Source: Castellaniella sp044508625
GTDB lineage: Bacteria; Pseudomonadota; Gammaproteobacteria; Burkholderiales; Burkholderiaceae_B
Assembly: GCA_044508625.1 (NCBI GenBank)
Contig: JBIQHJ010000001.1
Span: 1-64,000, forward strand
Length of the DNA: 64,000 bases
Direction: 5' to 3'
Below are positions 16,100 through 23,678 of this stretch, piece by piece (position 1 is the first letter of the stretch; every line of letters begins with the position of its first letter). A program made the position numbers and the translations under genes. The notes below the pieces were generated by a model. The model was not told the origin of the DNA. It searched no databases and worked only from the letters and a program-made list of their open reading frames with translations.

Positions 16100-16938
16100 G
16101 CCTCGCTGGAAAAGAAGCCGTCTTCCTGGACGGCGCCACCCGCGTCATTCCCATCATCGGGGACCCGATCGCGCAGGTCAAATCGCCGGCCAACGTCACC
16201 CGCTCGCTCAACGAGCGCGGCCTGAACGCCATCGTGGTGCCGATGCACGTGGCCCCCGCCGACGTCGATGCCTTCATCCGGGGCGCGAGCCTGGCCAGGA
16301 ACATCGACGGGATCATCGTGACGGTGCCGCACAAGTTCGCCTCCTACCGGCATTGCGCCACCGCCACCGAGCGCGCCGGCTTCCTGGAGGCGGTCAACGT
16401 CCTGCGCCGCAATCCGGACGGCTCCTGGCATGGCGACATGTTCGACGGCATGGGCTTCGTCGGCGGCGTGCGCGCCGCGGGCGCGGATCCGGCGGGCAGG
16501 CGGGCCCTGCTCGTGGGGGCCGGAGGCGCCGGCTCGGCGATCGCCCTCGCGCTGCTGGACTCCGGCGTGTCCGGCCTGGCGATCCACGACCAGGACGAGC
16601 GGCGCCGGGATGCGCTGATCGGCCGCCTGCGCTCCAGGGGCGTGGGCGAGGTTTCCCTGGGCTCGCCGGATCCCACGGGCTTCGACCTGATCGTCAACGC
16701 GACGCCGACCGGCATGCGCGCGGACGACCCGTATCCGCTGCTCGTCGACAGGCTCGAGCCCGGCATGTTCGTCGGCGACGTGATCACCGCGCCGCTGGTG
16801 ACGCCCCTGATCGAGGCGGCGCGCCGGATCGGCTGCACGACGCAGATCGGTTTCGGCATGTTCACCGCGGAATTGGAGCTGATGGTCGATTTCCTGTCGG
16901 AGGACGGGCGGGAAAGCGCGGACCGGAACGTCGCGTAG
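16096..16938 (+). CDS. Shikimate/quinate dehydrogenase-like protein (AroE family, divergent)
   Basis: A 280-residue protein with the AroE architecture: an N-terminal substrate domain, then a Rossmann NADP domain (LLVGAGGAGSAIALALLDSG near 137). The catalytic Lys and Asp are kept (K80 in VTVPHK, D117 in GDMFDGMG), and the family Asn is in EAVNVLRR. The shikimate-clamping motif is altered, however: where biosynthetic AroE has S-x-S-P, this protein has QVKSP, and the following His-Asn is missing. It is therefore probably a catabolic paralogue acting on a different hydroxy-cyclohexane acid. It is translationally coupled to the upstream short frame and precedes a FAD dehydrogenase. Confidence 0.78.
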   Translation: MSLAGKEAVFLDGATRVIPIIGDPIAQVKSPANVTRSLNERGLNAIVVPMHVAPADVDAFIRGASLARNIDGIIVTVPHKFASYRHCATATERAGFLEAVNVLRRNPDGSWHGDMFDGMGFVGGVRAAGADPAGRRALLVGAGGAGSAIALALLDSGVSGLAIHDQDERRRDALIGRLRSRGVGEVSLGSPDPTGFDLIVNATPTGMRADDPYPLLVDRLEPGMFVGDVITAPLVTPLIEAARRIGCTTQIGFGMFTAELELMVDFLSEDGRESADRNVA

Positions 16939-16948
16939 CGTCGGCCTG

Positions 16949-16979
16949 CGCCCGCCCTCCGGCGGGCGCGGCCCGTTTT
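16949..16979 (+). terminator. Probable intrinsic terminator or attenuator after the AroE-like gene
   Basis: A perfect 8 bp stem, CGCCCGCC (16949-16956) and GGCGGGCG (16961-16968), with a CTCC loop is followed within ten bases by GTTTTC. It is 10 bp after the stop codon. The T-run is short, so read-through into the FAD gene 25 bp further is likely. Confidence 0.5.
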
Positions 16980-17003
16980 CATTGAAACGATTGGGAAGGC
17001 CAT

Positions 17004-18734
17004 ATGTTGCTGGATCTGAATAACCCCTCGCTCGACAACGAATCCTACGACGTGGTCGTCATCGGCGCGGGCGGCGCGGGCATGTCGGCGGCGCTGTTTG
17101 CCGCCATGGGCGGCAGGAAAGTATTGCTGGTCGAGCGGACCGGCTACGTGGGAGGCACCACGGCCCTGTCGGCCGCGACCACCTGGATTCCCTGCACCCG
17201 CCATGCCGCGACGGTGTCGACGGGCGACACGCTGGAGATTGCCGAGAAATTCCTCACCATCGCCGTCGGCGACCGCACGCCGGCGGCACTGCGCAGGAAG
17301 ATGCTGGAGACTGGCCCCGAGGCGCTGGACCACATCGAAGCCAATTCCGAGGTCAAGTACCGTCCGTATCCCCTGCACCCCGACTACCTCACCGAGCTCG
17401 AGGGCTCGACGCTGAAGGGCCGGGCGCTCGAGCCCATCCCCTTCGATGGGCGCAAGCTCGGCGACCTGCTGTCCCTGCTGCGTCCCCCCATCCCCGAGTT
17501 CACGGTGCTGGGCGGGATGGCGGTCGACCGCAACGACATCTTTCACCTGCTGCGCGCGACGTCCTCGTTCAAGTCCTTCGCGTACTGCGTGAAGATCATC
17601 CTGCGGCACATCGGCGATCGCCTCACCCACAGCCGGGGGACGCGCCTGGTCATGGGCAACGCCCTCATCGGCCGCCTGCTGTATTCGCTGGACCAGCGGG
17701 GCGTGCCCATGGCGCTGGAGACCTCGCTCGAGGAGATCCACGCCGATGCCTCGGGCGTGCATGCCGTCACCCTCTCGCAGAGGGGCATCCGCCGCACGGT
17801 CCGCGTGAAGGGCGGCGTCATCCTCGCCACCGGCGGCTTCACCCGCAACCCCGAATTGCGCCGCAAGATGCTGCCCGGCATCGACATCTCCTGGTGCCCC
17901 GGCGCCCCGGGACACACGGGCGAGGCGCACGAGCTCGCGCTGGCGATGGGCGCGCAGTACGGCACGGGCGCCCTGAGCAATTCCTATTGGGCCCCGGTGT
18001 CGCTGCGCAGGCGCCGCGACGGCAGCACGGCCGTCTTTCCGCATTTCGTGATGGACCGCGCCAAGCCGGGCTTCATCACCGTGAACAGAAAAGGCCAGCG
18101 CTTCCTGAACGAGAGCACGTCCTACCATTTGTTCGGGCTGGCCATGCAGGAGGCGAACGCGCAGGGCGATTCGATCCCGGCCTACCTCGTCTGCGATGCG
18201 CGCGCGCTGAAGAAATACGGCATCGGGATGGTCCGCCCGGGCGGGCGCGGCCTGAAGCCCTTCCTCGAGGACGGCTACCTGACCGAGGGCCGCACACTCG
18301 ACGAGCTGGCCGCGAAGCTCGGCATCGACGCAGCCGGCCTGAAGGAGAGCGTGGCGCGTATCAACGCCTATGCGCAGACCGGCGTGGACCTGGATTTCAA
18401 CCGTGGGACCACGGCCTACCAGCGCAACAACGGCGACGCCTCCTGGGAGGGCAAGAATCCCTCCATCGGGCCGCTGACGCAGGGCCCCTACTATGCCGTG
18501 CGCCTGTATCCGGGCGACATCGGCGCGGCCACCGGCCTGGTGACGGACGCCGACGCCCAGGTGCTGGATGCCGAACACCGCCCGATCCCGGGACTGTACG
18601 CGGTCGGCAACGACATGCACTCGGTCATGGGCGGCGTCTATACGGCGCCGGGGATCACGATCGGGCCGGGCATGGTGTTCGGCTACATCGCCGCGCGGCA
18701 CGCCATGGAGCGGGCCGCCCGCCTGGCGTCCTGA
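17004..18734 (+). CDS. FAD-dependent dehydrogenase, 3-ketosteroid-delta1-dehydrogenase/fumarate-reductase-like
   Basis: A 576-residue flavoprotein. The N-terminal dinucleotide fold is VVVIGAGGAGMSAALFAAMGG (residues 18-38); GGTTALSAATTWIPC follows near 50, the ATGGF FAD motif is near 275, and the C-terminal FAD clamp GLYAVGNDMHSVMGGVYTAPG near 530 is typical of KstD-like enzymes. Such proteins desaturate ketosteroids or related cyclic ketones. Paired with an AroE-like dehydrogenase it could aromatise a cyclohexane-carboxylic acid (inference). AAGG precedes the ATG. The gene ends about 60 bp before a hairpin with a T-run. Confidence 0.82.
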   Translation: MLLDLNNPSLDNESYDVVVIGAGGAGMSAALFAAMGGRKVLLVERTGYVGGTTALSAATTWIPCTRHAATVSTGDTLEIAEKFLTIAVGDRTPAALRRKMLETGPEALDHIEANSEVKYRPYPLHPDYLTELEGSTLKGRALEPIPFDGRKLGDLLSLLRPPIPEFTVLGGMAVDRNDIFHLLRATSSFKSFAYCVKIILRHIGDRLTHSRGTRLVMGNALIGRLLYSLDQRGVPMALETSLEEIHADASGVHAVTLSQRGIRRTVRVKGGVILATGGFTRNPELRRKMLPGIDISWCPGAPGHTGEAHELALAMGAQYGTGALSNSYWAPVSLRRRRDGSTAVFPHFVMDRAKPGFITVNRKGQRFLNESTSYHLFGLAMQEANAQGDSIPAYLVCDARALKKYGIGMVRPGGRGLKPFLEDGYLTEGRTLDELAAKLGIDAAGLKESVARINAYAQTGVDLDFNRGTTAYQRNNGDASWEGKNPSIGPLTQGPYYAVRLYPGDIGAATGLVTDADAQVLDAEHRPIPGLYAVGNDMHSVMGGVYTAPGITIGPGMVFGYIAARHAMERAARLAS

Positions 18735-18758
18735 ACCCGGTCCGCGGCCGCCAGGCCG

Positions 18759-18802
18759 CGATCCGGCCTTCGTCCGAGGCCACGATCCGGCCTTCGTCCG
18801 AG
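18759..18802. repeat. Two direct copies of a 20 bp unit, period 24 bp
   Basis: CGATCCGGCCTTCGTCCGAG occurs at 18759-18778 and again at 18783-18802 without a mismatch, separated by four bases. The second copy provides the left arm of the following terminator. A local slippage duplication is the simplest explanation. Confidence 0.8.
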
Positions 18803-18828
18803 ACCGCGGCCCGGGCTCGGCTTTTTTT
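18798..18828 (+). terminator. Intrinsic terminator after the FAD-dependent dehydrogenase
   Basis: CCGAG (18798-18802) pairs with CTCGG (18816-18820) around a GC-rich loop that contains the palindrome CCGCGG. It is followed immediately by C and seven T residues. It is 64 bp after the stop codon and separates the FAD unit from the livH promoter. Confidence 0.6.
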
Positions 18829-18957
18829 CGAGGCCGCGGCCCGCCGGACGGCCTCCGCGGCTCCGATGTGCGCGCATCCGGAGCCGCGTCTCTCACCGCC
18901 TTCGGGGTAATCCCTCACCCCGCCCGATGGGCCGCGCGGCCCATCCCCGGCGCCTGC

Positions 18958-19020
18958 TTTCCCATAACTCATGACCCCATGATGTTTGCGAAACCAAGGG
19001 CGCGGGGCTTCCGCTATCAT
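18958..19020 (+). promoter_or_regulatory. Regulon promoter element, copy 1 (livH operon)
   Basis: TTTCCCATAAC is followed by TCATG-ACCC-CATGA (18969-18982), one base, then GTTTGCGAAACC (18984-18995). After 19 nt comes TATCAT (19015-19020), taken as the -10. The same ordered elements recur at 29128-29219 and 34051-34112. With the start point near 19027, the TCATG dyad lies at about -45 to -58 and the GTTTG dyad near -35, as expected for a LysR-type activator. Confidence 0.65.
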
Positions 19021-19117
19021 GAATTTCACTTGATTCCACAGCCATTCTTGGCGATGCACAAGTAAAAACGCGCGGTGCCGGACGTCCGCGGAAGGCGCCC
19101 GCGAAAAGGAGACTTCT

Positions 19118-19987
19118 ATGCTGGACATCCTCTTGTCCCAGGCCGCCAATGGCCTGGTCCTGGGATTTTTGTACGTGCTGATCGCGGTGGGCCTGTCGGT
19201 GATCTTCGGCATGCTCGGGATCGTCAATTTCGCGCATGGCGCGTTCTTTGCGCTGGGGGCGTATTTCGCGGTCACCCTGTTCAAGACCTTCGGCTGGTAC
19301 GCCGTCATCCTCTCGCCCGTCCTCGTGGGCGTGGTGGGAATCATCGTAGAGCTTTTGTTGATCCGACGGCTCTACGGCAAGGATCCGCTGGTCAGCCTCA
19401 TCGTGACTTTCGCGCTGGCCCTGTTCATCGAGGCGACCATCAAGGTCGTCTGGGGGGCGGGCGGGCAGCCGTTCAGCGCGCCGCCCTTCCTCTCGGGCAT
19501 CGTCGAGTACGGCCCCATCCTGCTGACGAAATACCGGCTGGGGGTCGTGGTCGCCACGACGGGGCTGCTGGTCGCCCTGTGGCTGTCGCTGACCTACACG
19601 CCCTTCGGGCGCATCCTGCGGGCGGGCAGCCGCGATCCCGAGATGGTCGGCCTCCTGGGCATCAACCTGCCGCGGGTGCTGACGGCGGTCTTCGGCATCG
19701 GCTGCGCCATCGCGGGGATGGCCGGGCTGCTCGCCGCGCCCCTGTGGACCGTGACGCCCACCATGGCCGCCGGCGCGATCATGCCGGCCTTCGTGGTCGT
19801 CACCATCGGCGGCCTGGACTCGTACGCCGGCGCCATCATCGCCGGCCTGCTGGTCGGGATCGTCACCGGGCTCACGATCCAGTTCATGCCGGAGGCTTCC
19901 GCCGCGGCGATGTACGTGCTGATGACGATCATCCTGCTGGTCCGCCCGCGCGGCCTGTTCGGCGAACGCTGGGAGCGCTTCGAATGA
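19118..19987 (+). CDS. livH: Branched-chain amino acid-type ABC transporter permease LivH
   Basis: A 289-residue inner-membrane permease with about eight helices. LivH hallmarks are GLVLGFLYVLIAVGLSVIFG at 12-31, GIVNFAHGAFFALGAYFA near 34, the cytoplasmic coupling loop TPFGRILRAGSRDPEMVGLLGIN near 163 and the C-terminal LVRPRGLFGE. In this family (HAAT) substrates include branched-chain amino acids, urea, amides and aromatic or aliphatic acids. AAAAGGAG precedes the ATG. It overlaps the next gene by four bases (ATGA). No substrate-binding protein is encoded in the operon; the one at 34170 shares its promoter element and is the likely partner. Confidence 0.9.
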   Translation: MLDILLSQAANGLVLGFLYVLIAVGLSVIFGMLGIVNFAHGAFFALGAYFAVTLFKTFGWYAVILSPVLVGVVGIIVELLLIRRLYGKDPLVSLIVTFALALFIEATIKVVWGAGGQPFSAPPFLSGIVEYGPILLTKYRLGVVVATTGLLVALWLSLTYTPFGRILRAGSRDPEMVGLLGINLPRVLTAVFGIGCAIAGMAGLLAAPLWTVTPTMAAGAIMPAFVVVTIGGLDSYAGAIIAGLLVGIVTGLTIQFMPEASAAAMYVLMTIILLVRPRGLFGERWERFE

Positions 19988-22515
19988 AATCACCCGTCTT
20001 CCATCATCCGATCGCCATCCTGACGGCGACCCTGATCCTCACGTCCTTCGGCGCGCTGGCCTTCGACATCCCCGTCAGCCGGGTCACCGAGATTGCGATC
20101 TACACCCTGTACGGCGCCGGCGTGAACCTGCTGGTGGGCTACACCGGCCTGGTGCCGTTCGGCGCGTCGGTCTTCTTTGGCTGCGCCAGCTACGCGGCCG
20201 CCCTGTCCATGCGCGGCATGGTCGGCGACGAGATCACGGCGCTGGTCTTCGTCATGGTGTTCTCGCTGGCGCTGGCGATCGTGCTGGGCCTGTTCATCCT
20301 GCGCCGCCGGGGGCTCTACTTTTCGCTCCTGACGCTGGCCGCCTCCCAGATCGCCTACGAGATCGCCTTCAAGTGGACCAGCTTCACCGGGGGCGAGAAT
20401 GGCTTGCAGAACGTGCCGCGGCCGACGTTCACCTCGATGCCGGCCTTCCATGTCTTCAGCCTGGCGACGGTCATCGCCGCCATGTGGCTGCTGTGGCGCA
20501 TCGCGCACGCGCCGTTCGGCCGCCTCCTGCAGGCGATGCGCGACAACGAGCAGCGGGCCATCAGCCTCGGCTACAACAGTTTCCGCGTCAAGCTGGCCGC
20601 CTTCGTGATCTCGGCGGTGCTGATCGGCTACGCCGGCGGCCTGCTGGCCTTCCTGCTGCAGGGCGCCTATGCGAACAATCTGAGCTGGCAGCACGCGGGC
20701 GACGCGCTGCTGATGACCGTGCTGGGAGGCGTGCACCAATTCCTCGGGCCGCTGTGGGGATCGATCACCTTCATCCTGCTCCAGGAAAAGCTCAGCGCCC
20801 TCACCGAGAACTGGTGGCTGGTCTTCGCGCCCATCATCATCCTGTCGGTGCTGTTTTCGCCCGAAGGAATACAGGGCTTCGTGCAGCGCCTGATCGGGAG
20901 AGAGCGCTGGACGCTGACGCGCGAGCGGATCCCGCCGCGCTCCGGCACGGACGGCGCCGTGGCGATCGCCCCGGCGCACGCGCTGGATCCGGGCAAGCCC
21001 ATCCTGTCGGTGCGCGGCCTGAGCAAGTCGTTCGGCTCCATCGTCACGGCGAACGACATCAGCCTCGACGTCATGCCTTGCCAGTTGCACAGCTTCATCG
21101 GCCCGAACGGCGCGGGCAAGACGACCTTCTTCAACGTGCTGACGGGCCTCCTGCCGCCTAGCAGCGGACGGATCGTGTTCGACGGGCACGACATCACCCA
21201 CATGCCGGTGCACAAGCGCATCCGCCTGGGCCTCGCGCGCTCGTTCCAGATCGTCAGCGTATTCCGGAACCTGACCGCGTTCGAGAACGTGCACGTGGCC
21301 GTGCGCGCGCGCAGCCCCCAGCGGCATGGGCTCTGGCGCGAGGCCTACGACCTCGAGGACGTCAACGCGCGCACGTGGGCGCTGCTCTCGTCGGTCGGGC
21401 TGCAGGACCGGGCCTCGGAACTGTGCATGAACCTCTCCCATGGCGAGCAGCGCCTGCTGGAGATCGCCATCACCCTGGCCACCGACGCCAAGATGCTGCT
21501 GCTCGACGAGCCGCTGGCGGGCCTGGCCGAGGCCGACCGCCAGGTGGTGGGCGACCTGATCCGGCGCCTGTCCCGGACGCACGCCGTGATCCTCATCGAG
21601 CATGACATCGACCGCGTGCTGAGCCTCTCGGACCGGATCACGGTCCTGCACCAGGGGCGCCTGATCGCCGACGGCACGCCCGACGAGGTCAAGTCCAATC
21701 CCGAGGTCATCACGGCGTATCTCGGCAAGCCCAAGGACGAGGACGCCTCGGTCACCCGTCTGCCGGCGACAGCCGCCGCCGCGGCTCCCCGCGGGATCGG
21801 CAAGCCCATCCTGGAACTCAGGAAAGTGTCCGCGGGCTATGCCGGAAGCCGCATCCTGAACGACGTCGACATCACGGTCCGCGAGGGCGAGGCCATCGCC
21901 CTGCTGGGCCGCAACGGGGTGGGCAAGACCACGACGCTGCGCGCCATGATGGGCGCGGTCGAGATCGGCGGCGGAAGCGTCCGGTTCGACGGCGTGGACA
22001 TCACCGCCGCCAAGCCCCACGTCATCAATCGCCTGGGCCTGTCGATGGTGCCGGAGGGCCGGCGCCTGTTCTCGAACCTGACCGTCCAGGAGAACCTGCG
22101 CCTGGCCATGCGTCCGGGCGGCGCCTCGATGGAGGAGGTCTACGCCCTGTTCCCGAAGCTGCGCGAGCGCATGCGTTCGCGCGCCGAGAACCTGTCCGGC
22201 GGGGAACGGCAGATGGTCGCCATCGCGCGGGCGCTGATGGTGCCCAGCCGCGTGATCCTGCTCGACGAGCCCTTCGAGGGGCTGGCCCCCGCGGTGGTCC
22301 AGGAGGTCATGGAGGCGGTCGTACGCCTGCGCGGCCGCGCGAGCCTGGTCATCGTCGAGCACCATGCCGAGATGGTGCTGCCCATCGTCGACCGGGCCTA
22401 TGTGCTGGTCAACGGCGCCGTGGCCTTCGAGGGCGAGGCGGGCGAGCTGGCCGCCAACAAGGCCTTGCAGGCGCGCCTGCTGGGCGTGACCGGCGAGGAG
22501 GCGGCGGCCGCCTGA
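19984..22515 (+). CDS. Fused LivM permease-LivG ATPase-LivF ATPase
   Basis: A single 843-codon frame contains three normally separate subunits. Residues 1-310 are a LivM permease (GAGVNLLVGYTGLVPFGASV, FGRLLQAMRDNEQRAISLGY). After a 25-residue linker, LivG spans about 337-595 (Walker A GPNGAGKTT, signature LSHGE, Walker B LLLDEPLAGL). An Ala-rich linker (about 596-605) leads to LivF, 606-843 (GRNGVGKTT, LSGGE, ILLDEPFEGL). All ATPase motifs are intact, and no internal stop or frameshift separates the parts. LivM-LivG fusions are known; a three-part fusion fixes the stoichiometry of one permease to both ATPases. The start overlaps the livH stop. Confidence 0.9.
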   Translation: MKSPVFHHPIAILTATLILTSFGALAFDIPVSRVTEIAIYTLYGAGVNLLVGYTGLVPFGASVFFGCASYAAALSMRGMVGDEITALVFVMVFSLALAIVLGLFILRRRGLYFSLLTLAASQIAYEIAFKWTSFTGGENGLQNVPRPTFTSMPAFHVFSLATVIAAMWLLWRIAHAPFGRLLQAMRDNEQRAISLGYNSFRVKLAAFVISAVLIGYAGGLLAFLLQGAYANNLSWQHAGDALLMTVLGGVHQFLGPLWGSITFILLQEKLSALTENWWLVFAPIIILSVLFSPEGIQGFVQRLIGRERWTLTRERIPPRSGTDGAVAIAPAHALDPGKPILSVRGLSKSFGSIVTANDISLDVMPCQLHSFIGPNGAGKTTFFNVLTGLLPPSSGRIVFDGHDITHMPVHKRIRLGLARSFQIVSVFRNLTAFENVHVAVRARSPQRHGLWREAYDLEDVNARTWALLSSVGLQDRASELCMNLSHGEQRLLEIAITLATDAKMLLLDEPLAGLAEADRQVVGDLIRRLSRTHAVILIEHDIDRVLSLSDRITVLHQGRLIADGTPDEVKSNPEVITAYLGKPKDEDASVTRLPATAAAAAPRGIGKPILELRKVSAGYAGSRILNDVDITVREGEAIALLGRNGVGKTTTLRAMMGAVEIGGGSVRFDGVDITAAKPHVINRLGLSMVPEGRRLFSNLTVQENLRLAMRPGGASMEEVYALFPKLRERMRSRAENLSGGERQMVAIARALMVPSRVILLDEPFEGLAPAVVQEVMEAVVRLRGRASLVIVEHHAEMVLPIVDRAYVLVNGAVAFEGEAGELAANKALQARLLGVTGEEAAAA

Positions 22516-22682
22516 GGGGGAGAGGAGGCTTGGGGTGGGGCGGTCGCCGTGGTGGCGGCCGCGGAACCGGGGGCGCGCGGCCGGGGCGGAACCGGCGGTC
22601 CGCCGGGGGCTCCGCCTTCCCCTTGAACGGAGCGTTCTCGATTCTTCATCGCGCGGCGCCCCGCGAGCGATAGAATCGATGC

Positions 22683-23612
22683 ATGAGTCGCAACATTCCC
22701 CCCCTGAACGCATTGCGGGTGTTCGAAAGCGTGGCCCGCCTCAAGAGCTTCTCGAAGGCGGCGGACGAGCTTTTCGTCAGCCAGTCGGCGGTCAGCCGCC
22801 AGATCGGGATGCTCGAGGGCTACCTGGACGTGCAGTTCTTCCACCGGGACCGTTCGGGGGTGCGCCTGACGGAGGTCGGCGAGCGCTATTACCGGGACAT
22901 CGGGCCCGCCTTCGAGCGCATCGCCGCCGCCACGCGCCACCTCGGCATCGACAGGGACCTGGTCCACCTGCGCCTGCGGGTGTATTCCACCTTTGCCGCC
23001 AAGTGGCTGCTGCGCCGCATGGCGGATTTCCAGCGGGCCAATCCCGAGGTGCGCCTCAAGATCACCACCGCCGTCGCGCCGGTCGATTTCTCGGTCGAGA
23101 CGGTCGACGCCTCGATCCAGTTCGGCGACGGCCGCTGGCCGGGCGTGGACGCCGTCCACCTGTTCGACGACGAGATCCGCCCGGTCTGCAGTCCGGACTA
23201 CCTGAGGCGCAACGGCCCGGTCCGCGCCCCGGCCGACATCCTGCGCTGCCACCTCATCCATTCGCATTATCGGCAGGACGACTGGCCCGACTGGCTGCGC
23301 TCGGTCGGCCTCGAGCCTCCCGAGGAGGACGCGCCCCTGACGCTGCCGAACTCCCTGCTGGCCTACCAGGCGGCGATCGACGGGCTGGGCGTCGCGATGG
23401 GACAGCCGCGCCTGCTGGAGGCCGAGCTCGACAGCGGCGCGCTGGTCTTCCTCACGGACCGGGTGCTGCGCCGCCCGCTGGGCTACTACATGGTCACCCC
23501 GCACGAGGCGGCCAATCGGGCGCAGATCGACATCGTGACCCGCTGGCTGCAGGGCGAGATCGCCGCCGGGGCGCAAGCCCCCGCGCCGGGTGGCACGCAG
23601 GCCGAGGCCTGA
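22683..23612 (+). CDS. LysR-family regulator (GcvA-like)
   Basis: A 309-residue protein. The N-terminus has the GcvA-type start IPPLNALRVFESVARLKSFSK, then the recognition helix SQSAVSRQIGMLE. The effector domain contains LRLRVYSTFAAKWLLRRMADF near 98 and AAIDGLGVAMGQPRLLEAEL near 231. It lies 167 bp after the fused transporter gene on the same strand and is convergent with the beta-oxidation operon. Its place between the transporter and the enzymes makes it the first candidate to bind the TCATG/GTTTG element found upstream of both (inference). No strong ribosome binding site is visible before the ATG. Confidence 0.9.
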   Translation: MSRNIPPLNALRVFESVARLKSFSKAADELFVSQSAVSRQIGMLEGYLDVQFFHRDRSGVRLTEVGERYYRDIGPAFERIAAATRHLGIDRDLVHLRLRVYSTFAAKWLLRRMADFQRANPEVRLKITTAVAPVDFSVETVDASIQFGDGRWPGVDAVHLFDDEIRPVCSPDYLRRNGPVRAPADILRCHLIHSHYRQDDWPDWLRSVGLEPPEEDAPLTLPNSLLAYQAAIDGLGVAMGQPRLLEAELDSGALVFLTDRVLRRPLGYYMVTPHEAANRAQIDIVTRWLQGEIAAGAQAPAPGGTQAEA

Positions 23613-23678
23613 GCCGCGGGCCAGGACCGGGTTGGAGCCGAGCCGGGTTGGAGTCGCGGCCGGGCCGCAGGCCGAGAC

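Larger units (their letters stand above)
18735..19117. other. Intergenic region of 383 bp between the FAD gene and livH
   Basis: No gene is supported here. It holds a 24 bp-period direct repeat and a terminator hairpin in its first 100 bp, then GC-rich sequence without visible features to about 18957. A complex promoter (18958-19020) and a leader with AAAAGGAG before livH follow. Confidence 0.7.

Noticed and set aside
16344..18896. Minus-strand open frame of 850 codons across the AroE-like and FAD genes
   Set aside because: The length is a product of high GC content. The translation is low-complexity and the plus strand carries two clear enzymes.
19990..22713. Minus-strand open frame of 907 codons opposite the Liv fusion gene
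   Set aside because: It mirrors the codon structure of the fused transporter and shows only His/Arg/Gln-rich shadow sequence without any domain.
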